From Lachnoclostridium sp. (GTDB taxonomy: Bacteria; Bacillota; Clostridia; Lachnospirales; Lachnospiraceae), in NCBI GenBank assembly GCA_023665475.1, contig JAMPEB010000005.1, positions 90,522 through 154,521 of the forward strand: a stretch of 64,000 nt of DNA. The letters run 5' to 3'. The position numbers and the translations under genes are program-made. Below are positions 54,544 through 64,000 of this stretch, in pieces. The notes beneath the pieces were generated by a model. It saw only the letters and a list, made by a program, of their open reading frames with translations, searched no databases and was not told where the DNA came from. Each line of letters begins with the position of its first letter. Position 1 is the first letter of the stretch.

Positions 54544-56169
54544 ATGAAAAAAAGAATGGTAGGTAAACTGTTGGCGGCAGTATTGGCATTTGCCGTGGTG
54601 TCGGGCTTTGCTCCGGCGCTGTCCACAGCCGCGGCGGAATCCGCGGAGGCGCAGGCTGAAACGGCAGAGCAGGCGGATGCGGGAGCGGCGTTCTGGACTG
54701 CGGTGGAAGGCTATTGGGGAAACGAGACCTCCAAAGGAGCGCTGTATGGATTCTGGGGCGATGAAGAAAAGGGAGAAAAAGGACCCCTGCAGGCATTTGA
54801 GGAGGAAGCGAGAAAGGATGTGTTTGACTTTAAGGCAGTGGATTCAGACAAGGCTTATCTAAATGTGGAGCCGATAAAAGAGAAGGGCGCCGCTGCCGTT
54901 ACGGCGTACAATGCCGCAATAGACGCCTATGAGGCGGTGAAAGCCGCTTATGAAAGCTGTCCTGCGGATGTGCGCGCCGAGAAAGACGAATCCAATCCGG
55001 AGAGCAAGAGCATCAATGAGGTTTGGGAAGAAATACAGCAGGATTATGTATATCTGGAGGAAAACTGTGTAGGTCAGGAGCTGGTGGATTATTTCGCCGC
55101 ATGGTGCGACGCCTATGGTCCCGTGAGAGCTTTTGTCGGTCCGGCGGGAGTCTATCTCGGGCTGCATTTGGGAGACGAGAGGGATCATGACGGAGTGATT
55201 GACCAGTACAATAAGGCTGTGAGCGAAGGAGCGGATAAGGAAGAAATTATGCAGTTATACAAGAAAGCGATGAAACTGCGTTCCGAGGCTCTGGCAGCCG
55301 AACCGCTTTTTGTAGAAAAATTCGGCGTTTATACCGAGGCGTACCAAAAGATGGCAGAGTCCGATAAGGATACCTTCGGGCTGTATAACTGGGCTAAGGA
55401 TGACGCCCACGGGAGAATGAATGCAAATCTGGAAAGCGGCGAGGTGCTTAGGACACAACTGCCTCAAGTGCCGACATTGTCAACCGGCGATGTGCCCAAG
55501 ACCAAGGTGAATGACAATGTGGAGGAACTTGTACAGAAGATTGACATGACGGATGAGGAAAAGGCGGAGGCAGCGAAAGGAGAGGTGCCCGTGGTTTCCG
55601 TATCGGTGGAAGAGGTGAGCGCGCCGGATGCCGCAGAGCTGGAGAAGATTGCAGAGGTCGCCGCAGATGCGGGAGATTACAGTATCGGCAAGCACATGAA
55701 CATTGAAGTGTCCCTGCAGATCGGCACATCTTCCAGAAGGGTAACCGATTTGAATGCAAAAATCACACTGTCGTTTGAAATGCCGGAAGCATTGCTCAAC
55801 AAGAGCGCAGGGGTAAACAGAAGCTATGAGATAGTGAGAATCCACAACGGAGTTGCATCCCGCCTTGCGGTAACATTGAATGCAGGAACCGGTATGTATG
55901 AATTTGAATCCGACGGTTTCTCGACTTATACGATTATCTACAAAGACATTCCCGTAGAGGATGCAGGCGAAAATGAGGACGAGGACGATGATGACACATC
56001 GGCGGCGCAGGCGTCCGCAGCGGCTCCTGCCGTAAAAGATGCGGTTCGTTCCCCCAAGACGGGCGACGAGGTTCCCTTTGCAGGGGCGGGAGCGCTGTTG
56101 TTTGCAGCAGCCGCAGCGGTATGCGCATTGTATGCTGCAATGCCGCGTGCCGGAAAACATTTGTCCTGA
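54544..56169 (+). CDS. Secreted SPKTG-anchored surface protein
   Basis: 541 residues. A signal peptide (about 1-30, KRMVGKLLAAVLAFAVVSG), an Ala/Glu-rich mature N-terminus, a helical domain (about 45-300), a beta domain (about 370-465), an acidic linker (GENEDEDDDD) and a C-terminal sorting signal: SPKTGD, a hydrophobic stretch and a short basic tail. SPKTG is the sortase motif form used in many Clostridia, so the protein should be covalently linked to the cell wall. The N-terminal part matches no family I know. AGAGGAAG precedes the ATG. Confidence 0.85.
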   Translation: MKKRMVGKLLAAVLAFAVVSGFAPALSTAAAESAEAQAETAEQADAGAAFWTAVEGYWGNETSKGALYGFWGDEEKGEKGPLQAFEEEARKDVFDFKAVDSDKAYLNVEPIKEKGAAAVTAYNAAIDAYEAVKAAYESCPADVRAEKDESNPESKSINEVWEEIQQDYVYLEENCVGQELVDYFAAWCDAYGPVRAFVGPAGVYLGLHLGDERDHDGVIDQYNKAVSEGADKEEIMQLYKKAMKLRSEALAAEPLFVEKFGVYTEAYQKMAESDKDTFGLYNWAKDDAHGRMNANLESGEVLRTQLPQVPTLSTGDVPKTKVNDNVEELVQKIDMTDEEKAEAAKGEVPVVSVSVEEVSAPDAAELEKIAEVAADAGDYSIGKHMNIEVSLQIGTSSRRVTDLNAKITLSFEMPEALLNKSAGVNRSYEIVRIHNGVASRLAVTLNAGTGMYEFESDGFSTYTIIYKDIPVEDAGENEDEDDDDTSAAQASAAAPAVKDAVRSPKTGDEVPFAGAGALLFAAAAAVCALYAAMPRAGKHLS

Positions 56170-56205
56170 GAGGGGAACTTGACTTAAATTAAGAAAAAAC
56201 AGGAG

Positions 56206-56251
56206 GGACCGCTGTAGGTGCAGATGACAGGCTGTACCCGCAGCGGTCTTG
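56206..56251 (+). terminator. Possible terminator hairpin after the SPKTG gene
   Basis: GACCGCTG (207-214) pairs with CAGCGGTC (241-248) around a 26-nt loop; only two T follow, so this is a weak call. Confidence 0.4.
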
Positions 56252-56473
56252 GCGTGAAGGGAGGCGCTTTTCCTTATTATTTGTGCCGTTAACCGAAATG
56301 CGGCGGAATGGATGATTCGTGTGAAAAATAAAATTGCAGGCTGCGGAAAAACATGGTCAATTATAAAGGAAATATAAAATCTGCTTTTTGATGGTGAAGT
56401 AAGAAAACGGGAGAAAAAGAGAGTAAATAAGAGAAAATAGGAGAAAATAAAATATAATAACGCGTGAATGCGT
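56252..56473. other. Rest of the 407-bp gap before groES
   Basis: Between the hairpin and the groES promoter nothing gene-like was found; the sequence is A-rich in its second half with no long ORF or clear repeat. Confidence 0.5.
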
Positions 56474-56502
56474 TTGCCAAGTTTTACATATAAAACTAAT
56501 AT
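56474..56502 (+). promoter_or_regulatory. Promoter of groES-groEL
   Basis: TTGCCA at 56474-56479, 17 nt, TAATAT at 56497-56502, just upstream of the CIRCE operator. Confidence 0.75.
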
Positions 56503-56514
56503 ATGTTTTAGTGA

Positions 56515-56541
56515 TTAGCACTCGAATACAAAGAGTGCTAA
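56515..56541 (+). promoter_or_regulatory. CIRCE operator (HrcA binding site)
   Basis: A perfect TTAGCACTC, 9 nt, GAGTGCTAA, matching the CIRCE consensus exactly. HrcA binding here represses groESL until heat shock. Confidence 0.98.
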
Positions 56542-56576
56542 CAAACAGCAAAGTGATGATTAAGGAGGCATGATTT

Positions 56577-56864
56577 ATGAAATTAGTACCTTTAGGCGAC
56601 AGAGTGGTATTGAAACAGATGGTGGCGGAAGACACAACCAAATCCGGTATTGTTTTGCCCGGACAGAGCAAAGAGAAACCCCAGCAGGCGGAGGTAATCG
56701 CAGTAGGCCCCGGCGGAGTGGTTGACGGCAAGGAAATCAAGATGGAAGTCAAGGCAGGAGATAAAGTTATTTTCTCTAAGTACGCAGGCACGGAAGTAAA
56801 GCTGGAAGAGGAAGAATATATTATTGTAAGACAGAGTGACATCTTGGCAATAGTAAACAACTAA
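56577..56864 (+). CDS. groES: Co-chaperonin GroES
   Basis: 95 residues, the lid of the GroEL chamber. [20 protein letters not shown], mobile loop with [14 protein letters not shown] and [21 protein letters not shown] are typical. AAGGAGG precedes the ATG. CIRCE lies 36 nt upstream. Confidence 0.98.
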   Translation: MKLVPLGDRVVLKQMVAEDTTKSGIVLPGQSKEKPQQAEVIAVGPGGVVDGKEIKMEVKAGDKVIFSKYAGTEVKLEEEEYIIVRQSDILAIVNN

Positions 56865-56867
56865 GAA

Positions 56868-56990
56868 ATTCTAAGGTTTGAAAAGACCAAACCTAAGAAT
56901 TTCTAAGTTGTTCGGAGAATCGCAAGCGATTCTCCCCAAAGGTTGAAAAGACCGGCTCAGACCTAAGAATTTCTAAGGTTTGGAAGGACT
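56868..56990 (+). repeat. Hairpin repeats between groES and groEL
   Basis: AAATTCTAAGGTTT (from about 56868) pairs with AAACCTAAGAATTT (one mismatch), then GGAGAATCG with CGATTCTCC, then a second copy of the CCTAAGAATTTCTAAG motif. Such stems may tune the groES to groEL ratio or stabilise processed mRNA. Confidence 0.6.
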
Positions 56991-57011
56991 CAAAATTAAA
57001 AAGCAGAATAA

Positions 57012-58652
<1,641 letters not shown>

Positions 58653-58707
58653 GCTTCAGGACCTGAAAAGCTTAAAAATACAAGGTTGACAGAAAGAAAC
58701 AGGCATA

Positions 58708-58748
58708 AAACAGCCGGGAAACCCCAAGGGTTTTCCGGCTGTTTTTTT
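58708..58748 (+). terminator. Terminator of groESL
   Basis: A 17-bp stem with one mismatch (AAACAGCCGGGAAACCC with GGGTTTTCCGGCTGTTT), loop CAA, T7 run. Confidence 0.95.
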
Positions 58749-58752
58749 ATGA

Positions 58753-58781
58753 TTGTTGAAATGGGGGAAATATGGTACAAT
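58753..58781 (+). promoter_or_regulatory. Promoter of the GtrII-like genes
   Basis: TTGTTG at 58753-58758, 17 nt, TACAAT at 58776-58781, 35 nt before the ATG. Confidence 0.5.
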
Positions 58782-58815
58782 AGTTTTTAAATATACTTGA
58801 GAGGATATCATTTGC

Positions 58816-60465
58816 ATGAAACGCCTATCACAGGAAATCGGTTGGTTTTTACATCAGAAAATATATGTGGGAATGCTGTGTCTGACCGCTCTGTGCAGTT
58901 ACGGATTTGCAGTCACCGGTTACAGCATCGGTATTGATGATACTGCCGTAGGGTTGTATCTGGAGGATGGATTGACCGTAGTCAGGGGAAGATGGACCAT
59001 ATTTTTGATAAACAAGCTGTTTCACATGTCGGATTTTACGCCCTTTATGATGGAGTTGGCAGGGGTTCTTCTTTTGATGCTGGGCGTTACTTTATTTGCC
59101 GTCCTCTTGAAAAGGATTTTTGGCGAGAAGGTAGGAATTTGGGGCTATATTCTTTTTGCCTGCATGTTTTTGTCCAATCCCATGATAGGTAAGATATATG
59201 TATATTATTACCATACCGGTGTGGATTTGGGTTATATTTTGACTGCGCTTGCCCTGATGTTCTTTATGGATGGGATGGAACAGAAAAAGGGGCGCAGAAA
59301 GCTGTGGAGTTATCTGGGAAGTATGCTGCTTATATGGGCTGCGGTAGGATGCTACGAATCTTTCCTGATTTTGTATGTTTTGGGAATTTTAGTCATTTTG
59401 TTTCTCAGGGGAATGACGGGAAAGGAAAAGCTGACTTTTCTCCATGTGGCGAAGCATCTTGGAATCGGGGCGCTGCTGAGCGTAGGCAGTATCCTTTTGC
59501 GTAATGTTACCCTTGAAGTGGTGACGATTATTTTTCAATTGCAGAACATGGAGAGTGTGTCAGCCCGCAGGAGTCTCTTCGAGATGTCGGAATTGTTTCG
59601 GGGAAGAGAAGGGTTATCGGAATTTTTTATGCTGATAAAGAGATTTTGGCTGGTATATCATGTCAATGCGCTGGTTTATCTGCCGATTACGGTATACGAG
59701 CTTGCCTGTGCCTGTGTGGGGGGTTATGCGGTTTTTGCGGCTGTGCGGAAGAAAAATATATGGTATCCGGTCCTGTTTGCGGGAATGTTGGTTACTCCCT
59801 TTTTGCTGACAATCATAGAAACCCATGTAACCTTTTATCGTTCCTGCCAATATTTACCCTTTTTTGCCGCACTGGGAGCGCTGCTGCTTTATCAGGCATT
59901 CGGGCAGTGGAAATATAGCGGATATTGGAGATATGCAGTGGTTTTCGGGGGAGTAATTCTGATATACAATCAGGCGTTCATGATGAATCGGGATTTCTAT
60001 ATGGATTATAGGGAGTATGAACTGGCAAAAGAGACGCTTACGGGAATTGCTTATGATGTGGAAAAGCAATATGGCAGGGAAATACCTGTTGTGCTGGTGG
60101 GAGAGTATGAACTGCCTTATGAATTTACAAAGTATTATTATGTGGGTTATGATTCCTGGCAATATCGTATGATTGCGGGAATTACGGATTTGGTGGATGA
60201 GCATTTGAAGGAAAAATATTTTGAACCTCAGGGATATTGCTTTATCGGGGAGAAGAATCTGCCCATGATACGCTGGGGATTCGACGCTTTTGACGGCACA
60301 AACCGTGAGTTGATGCGTTTTCTGGAAATGCACGGATATTCCTTTGCCACCATTACGGATAAAGAAGAAATAGAGAGAGCCAGAGAAATCGGGGAGACTA
60401 TGCCCCGCTGGCCGCAGGAAGGCTCTATTTCCCTGCAGAACGGTTATGTTTTGGTAAATTTGTAG
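58816..60465 (+). CDS. GtrII-like membrane glucosyltransferase, copy A
   Basis: 549 residues, ten or so membrane helices, of the GT-C type Glucos_trans_II (GtrII) family. The acidic catalytic loop follows the first helix (YSIGIDDTAVGLYLE, Asp-Asp), then RWTIFLINKLFHMSDFTPF. The C-terminal about 130 residues are extracytoplasmic (YYVGYDSWQYRMIAGITDLV, DAFDGTNRELM). It probably moves glucose from a lipid carrier to a surface polymer. Its neighbour at 60495 is a close paralogue in tandem. Confidence 0.82.
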   Translation: MKRLSQEIGWFLHQKIYVGMLCLTALCSYGFAVTGYSIGIDDTAVGLYLEDGLTVVRGRWTIFLINKLFHMSDFTPFMMELAGVLLLMLGVTLFAVLLKRIFGEKVGIWGYILFACMFLSNPMIGKIYVYYYHTGVDLGYILTALALMFFMDGMEQKKGRRKLWSYLGSMLLIWAAVGCYESFLILYVLGILVILFLRGMTGKEKLTFLHVAKHLGIGALLSVGSILLRNVTLEVVTIIFQLQNMESVSARRSLFEMSELFRGREGLSEFFMLIKRFWLVYHVNALVYLPITVYELACACVGGYAVFAAVRKKNIWYPVLFAGMLVTPFLLTIIETHVTFYRSCQYLPFFAALGALLLYQAFGQWKYSGYWRYAVVFGGVILIYNQAFMMNRDFYMDYREYELAKETLTGIAYDVEKQYGREIPVVLVGEYELPYEFTKYYYVGYDSWQYRMIAGITDLVDEHLKEKYFEPQGYCFIGEKNLPMIRWGFDAFDGTNRELMRFLEMHGYSFATITDKEEIERAREIGETMPRWPQEGSISLQNGYVLVNL

Positions 60466-60494
60466 TGTTTTAAGACAGAGAGGTATTTATCGGA

Positions 60495-62150
60495 GTGAAG
60501 CGTTTATTACAGGAAATCGGTTGGTTTTGGCGTCAGAAGATATATGTGGGAATGCTGTGTCTGACCGCAGCATGCAGTTATGGATTTGCCGTTACCCACT
60601 ATAGTATCGGGATTGACGATACGGCGGTAAGCTTGTATTTGGAAGAAGGATTGGAAGTCGTGATGGGGAGATGGACGGTTTTTCTGGTGAATAAACTGTT
60701 TCATCTGTCGGATTTTACCCCTTTTATGTCGGAACTGGTGGGAGTGCTTCTTCTGATGCTGGGAGTTACGCTGTTTGCGGTTCTGATGAGAAGGATTTTC
60801 GGGCAGGGGACGGGAATTTGGGGTTATACCCTGTTTGCCTGTGCATTTCTGTCCAATCCCATCCTCAGTGAGGTGTATATTTATTATTATCATGACGGTG
60901 TTGATCTGGGCTATGTTTTGACGGCGCTGGCGCTTCTTTCTTTTATGGAAGGAATGGAGAGGACAGGGCGCGGGAAGCTGTCGGCGTATCTGGGCAGCAT
61001 GGTGTTTGTCTGGATTGCCTCGGGGTGCTACGAATCGTTGATTATCTTGTATATTTTGGGGATTTTGCTCATAGTATTTCTTCGGGGAGCAGTCGGAAAG
61101 GACAGACTGACTTTTTCCCATCTGGCAAAAAATCTGGGAACAGGAGCTCTTTTGAGCGCGGGATGCGTTATTTTACGCAGCATTACCATCCCGCTTATGA
61201 CTGTGCTGTTTGGGCTGCAGGATGCGGTAGGCATTCTGCCCCAGAGAAGCCTGACGGAGATGTTTACCTTATTTCGGGGAAAAGAAGGACTGCTTGATTT
61301 CTTTATGCTGGTGAAGAGGTTCTGGGTGGTGTACCATGTCAATGCTTTGGTGTATCTGCCGGTTACGGTCTATGAGACTGCCTGTATCTGCATGGGAATT
61401 TATGCTGTAGTCATGGCGGTGCGAAAGAAAAATTTGTGGTATCCGGTTTTGTTCGCGGGCATGCTGATAACCCCGTTTCTTCTGACGGTAGCCACGGCTG
61501 AGATAACCTTATACCGCGCCTGCCAGTATCTGCCCTTTTTTGCGGCGGCGGGCGTGCTGGTGATTTACAGGGCGTTTGAACAGAAGAAAAAGAGCGTTCC
61601 TTACTTAAGGTATGCGGTTTCCTTTTTGGGGATTGTGCTGCTTTGGAATCAGGCAGCCATGATGAACAGAAACTTTTACAGGGATTATCAGAAATATGAA
61701 TATACCAGAGGGGTCTTAAGCAAAGTGGCATATGAGGTGGAGAAGACCTACGGAACCGATTTGCCGGTGGTATTTACCGGGCATGACAGCGTACCCTATG
61801 AATTTGTTTCCGATTATTATGTGGGGTACGGTTCATGGCAGTACCGCATGATTGCAGGGATTACGGATTTGGTGGATGAACATTTGAAGGAAAAGTATTT
61901 CCAGCCTCAGGGTTATTGTTTTATCGGAGAGGCGCAGTATCCTTTTATCCAATGGGCTTTTGACGCCTTTGACGGGACGAATCGCGAGATGATTGCATTT
62001 CTTAAGATGCATGGGAATGAGTTTTCCACGGTTTCCGACAAGGAAATTTTGGAGCAGGCGCGGGAAATCGGGGATTCCATGCCGGGGTGGCCGGCGGAAG
62101 GCTCTATCTCGCTGCAGGACGGTTATGTATTGGTTCATTTTGACGAATAA
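60495..62150 (+). CDS. GtrII-like membrane glucosyltransferase, copy B
   Basis: 551 residues, paralogue of the preceding gene over the full length, with long identical stretches (RQKIYVGMLCLTA, SIGIDDTAV, SWQYRMIAGITDLVDEHLKE). The start is GTG 60495. The pair arose by tandem duplication; differences are spread over membrane helices and the C-terminal domain, which leaves room for different acceptor specificity. Confidence 0.82.
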   Translation: MKRLLQEIGWFWRQKIYVGMLCLTAACSYGFAVTHYSIGIDDTAVSLYLEEGLEVVMGRWTVFLVNKLFHLSDFTPFMSELVGVLLLMLGVTLFAVLMRRIFGQGTGIWGYTLFACAFLSNPILSEVYIYYYHDGVDLGYVLTALALLSFMEGMERTGRGKLSAYLGSMVFVWIASGCYESLIILYILGILLIVFLRGAVGKDRLTFSHLAKNLGTGALLSAGCVILRSITIPLMTVLFGLQDAVGILPQRSLTEMFTLFRGKEGLLDFFMLVKRFWVVYHVNALVYLPVTVYETACICMGIYAVVMAVRKKNLWYPVLFAGMLITPFLLTVATAEITLYRACQYLPFFAAAGVLVIYRAFEQKKKSVPYLRYAVSFLGIVLLWNQAAMMNRNFYRDYQKYEYTRGVLSKVAYEVEKTYGTDLPVVFTGHDSVPYEFVSDYYVGYGSWQYRMIAGITDLVDEHLKEKYFQPQGYCFIGEAQYPFIQWAFDAFDGTNREMIAFLKMHGNEFSTVSDKEILEQAREIGDSMPGWPAEGSISLQDGYVLVHFDE

Positions 62151-62183
62151 GCCTAAAAATAGAAAAGGGAGGAAAAAGAAACT

Positions 62184-62363
62184 ATGTCATCGCTCAGAGA
62201 AGAGTTTGGTTTGGAGGAGTACACAAAGAAGGCAGTGGATACGGTGGTCCGTATGCAGACAAAGGGCGGCGCAAGCATTCAGGAAATGGCGGAAGCGGCA
62301 GATATATCCGTAGAAGATGCGGAAAAAATCATATCAGCTACTTTTCAGGTTTGGGGCCACTAG
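62184..62363 (+). CDS. Small helical protein
   Basis: 59 residues, ending in TAG. A helix-turn-helix-like stretch (ASIQEMAEAADISVEDAEKI) follows an amphipathic helix (EEYTKKAVDTVVRMQ). GGGAGGA precedes the ATG. It is possibly a small regulator; the GH43 gene starts 40 nt later. Confidence 0.6.
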   Translation: MSSLREEFGLEEYTKKAVDTVVRMQTKGGASIQEMAEAADISVEDAEKIISATFQVWGH

Positions 62364-62403
62364 AGAAGGGCAGGAGAAGAAAGGAGAAGAAAGGAGAAGC
62401 TTT

Positions 62404-63963
62404 ATGGCAGAGCAGAGAGTTTATCACAATCCGGTGCAGAGGGGATTTTTCCCGGACCCGTCCGTTATCCGGGTGGGGGATGATTATTACATGGTCAATT
62501 CCAGCTTTCAGTATTTTCCGGCAATTCCCATTTCCCATTCCCGGGATATGGTGCATTGGCATATTATCGGGCATGCCGTTACGAATCCGGAGTGGCTGGA
62601 TTTGAGTGAGACAAAAGACTCCCACGGCATCTGGGCGCCGGATATCGAGTATGTGGACGGAAAGTTTTATATTTATGCGACATTGCGCCTTAACGCCGAC
62701 GGCAAGAGAGATAACAATGTGATGCGCAGGCAGCTTGTGATGGTGTCCGACAAGCCGGAAGGACCATACAGCAAACCCGTATGTCTGGAAGTGGACGATA
62801 TTGACCCTTCGCTGTTTGTGGATGATGACGGAAGCAAATACATGGTGATTGCCAAGGCGGCGAGGACGGTTCCTTTAAGTCCGGACGGGCTTTCTTTGGC
62901 GGGACCTGTAAAGACGGCATGGGAAGGCACGGGCGAAAGATGTCCGGAGGGTCCCCATCTCATGAAAAAGGATGGCTATTATTACGCGATTCTTGCGGAG
63001 GGCGGTACCGGCTACGGTCATAGAATCAATGTGGGCAGGAGCAGGGAGCTTTATGGCGTTTATGAAAATTCTCCCTACAATCCGGTGATGCGCCAGACGG
63101 ACCCCGATGCGCCTATTCAGAGGACGGGGCATGGGAAGCTGGTACAGGACCAGAACGGACAGTGGTGGTGCTATTATCTCTGCGGCAGGCCCAATCAGGG
63201 AAAATATACCACGGTGGGCAGGGAGTCTGCCTTAGACCCGGTTCAGTGGACCGAGGACGGCTGGTTTACCGTAAATGAAGGGAAGGGTCCCAGCCTGACC
63301 CAGACGGCGCCGGATTTGCCGGAATGCGTTTACGAGCGGAATCTCTCGGATGATTTTGATGACGGTAAGCTGAATTTAGAATGGGAATTTGTACGGAATC
63401 CCGATAACGGATCTTGGTCTTTGACGGAGCGTCCCGGATATTTCCGCATCTGGACCAGGGACGGTCAGTTGAACGAGATTCGTGCCAAGAATACCCTGCT
63501 TCGCAGGGAGCAGGAGCTTTCCTACAAGGCTTGGACCAAGGTGGAATTTTATCCTGACAAGGACGGGGAGCAGGCGGGACTGACCTGTTATTACAGCACA
63601 GCCACTTATGCAAGATGCGCGCTGTGTTATGAGGGAGGCAGGAAAATACAGCTTGTGATCAACAGGAACCACGGCGAGGAGCTGGTGGCGGAAATAGCGG
63701 ATATAAAGGAAGTCCCGGTGCATTTAAAAGTGGAAGTGGATAAGCTGGACAGAATTTTTTATTACAGTTATGACGGCGAGGAGTGGATGCCTATAGGAGC
63801 GTTAAAGAACTGTATTTACCTGTGCGATGAGGGTGTGCCCGATGACCCCAAGCGTCATACGGGAACCCTGGTGGGCATTTATGCCAACAACGGCGGCTGC
63901 GGCAGCAGGAAAGCGGCGGATTTTGATTATTTCAAATATAAGGACTACAGCTCTGAAGAATAA
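62404..63963 (+). CDS. GH43 glycosidase (beta-xylosidase/alpha-L-arabinofuranosidase type), intracellular
   Basis: 519 residues. A five-bladed GH43 propeller with catalytic Asp18 (RGFFPDPSVIRVGDDYYM), pKa-modulating Asp in DDIDPSLFVD and acid Glu in CPEGPHLM. A C-terminal concanavalin-like domain (about 335-519) of the beta-xylosidase type follows. No signal peptide, so it acts on imported oligosaccharides. AAGGAGAAG precedes the ATG 62404; an upstream reading frame start at 62317 overlaps the small gene and is rejected. Xylosidase and arabinofuranosidase activity cannot be told apart by eye. Confidence 0.9.
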   Translation: MAEQRVYHNPVQRGFFPDPSVIRVGDDYYMVNSSFQYFPAIPISHSRDMVHWHIIGHAVTNPEWLDLSETKDSHGIWAPDIEYVDGKFYIYATLRLNADGKRDNNVMRRQLVMVSDKPEGPYSKPVCLEVDDIDPSLFVDDDGSKYMVIAKAARTVPLSPDGLSLAGPVKTAWEGTGERCPEGPHLMKKDGYYYAILAEGGTGYGHRINVGRSRELYGVYENSPYNPVMRQTDPDAPIQRTGHGKLVQDQNGQWWCYYLCGRPNQGKYTTVGRESALDPVQWTEDGWFTVNEGKGPSLTQTAPDLPECVYERNLSDDFDDGKLNLEWEFVRNPDNGSWSLTERPGYFRIWTRDGQLNEIRAKNTLLRREQELSYKAWTKVEFYPDKDGEQAGLTCYYSTATYARCALCYEGGRKIQLVINRNHGEELVAEIADIKEVPVHLKVEVDKLDRIFYYSYDGEEWMPIGALKNCIYLCDEGVPDDPKRHTGTLVGIYANNGGCGSRKAADFDYFKYKDYSSEE

Positions 63964-64000
63964 AAACTTTTCGCACTAAAATAGCAAGATTTCATGCACG

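Overview
The window looks like chromosomal DNA of a motile, anaerobic, gut-type Firmicute, most likely Lachnospiraceae (Clostridia). The basis is strong AGGAGG-type ribosome sites, CIRCE control of groESL, a clostridial flagellin preceded by csrA, DUF4250 and C_GCAxxG_C_C proteins, intracellular plant-glycan enzymes and an SPKTG wall-anchored protein. Taxonomy is inferred from protein style only. No rRNA, tRNA, CRISPR array or insertion sequence was seen.

Layout. 1-4.4 kb: end of a metal-binding (HMA) protein, clpB, a DUF4250 protein and a RACo-like ASKHA ATPase. 4.5-10.1 kb: a Cache-type chemoreceptor and a heterodimeric ABC exporter. 10.3-19.0 kb: a cassette with a LytTR regulator, a two-domain endolysin, two DUF2589 paralogues and two small unknown proteins, running into STAS, GNAT and a membrane SpoIIE phosphatase fused to an RsbW-like kinase. 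19.0-22.4 kb: a flagellin locus with an apparent invertible promoter. 22.4-24.4 kb: an Rpn-type nuclease and a C_GCAxxG_C_C protein. 24.5-35.6 kb: a chemosensory and two-component cluster (two response regulator-HD proteins, PAS kinase, CheR, CheB, CheY, CheA, CheW, receptor, Hpt). 35.7-43.2 kb: galactan/galacto-oligosaccharide uptake and intracellular GH53 breakdown, with an orphan 625-residue protein. 43.4-54.3 kb: a giant Sel1-repeat protein, a class A penicillin-binding protein, YigZ, MgtE, a DUF1905/C39-like fusion and a zinc-ribbon membrane protein. 54.5-64.0 kb: a secreted SPKTG protein, groES-groEL, two tandem GtrII-like membrane glycosyltransferases, a small protein and a GH43 glycosidase.

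The most exciting feature is at 19475-20347. Two 33-bp sites in inverted orientation (30/33 identical) enclose a single-domain tyrosine recombinase gene and a near-consensus sigma-D/sigma-28 flagellar promoter (TAAA, 15 nt, GTCGATAT). In the orientation seen here the promoter points away from csrA-hag and toward a small coiled-coil gene. Flipping the segment would place it just upstream of csrA-flagellin, where no promoter is otherwise visible. The layout matches the Salmonella hin/fljB switch but uses a tyrosine recombinase, so flagellin phase variation is predicted, with this sequence holding the flagellin-OFF state.

The second candidate system is the LytTR-endolysin-DUF2589 cassette joined to a partner-switching module. 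Other points of note are a degenerate HD-GYP protein (HD to CD), a 138-bp nested palindrome in the galactan locus, a leader sequence shared by the Sel1 and SPKTG genes, and recurring stem-loop elements after stop codons.
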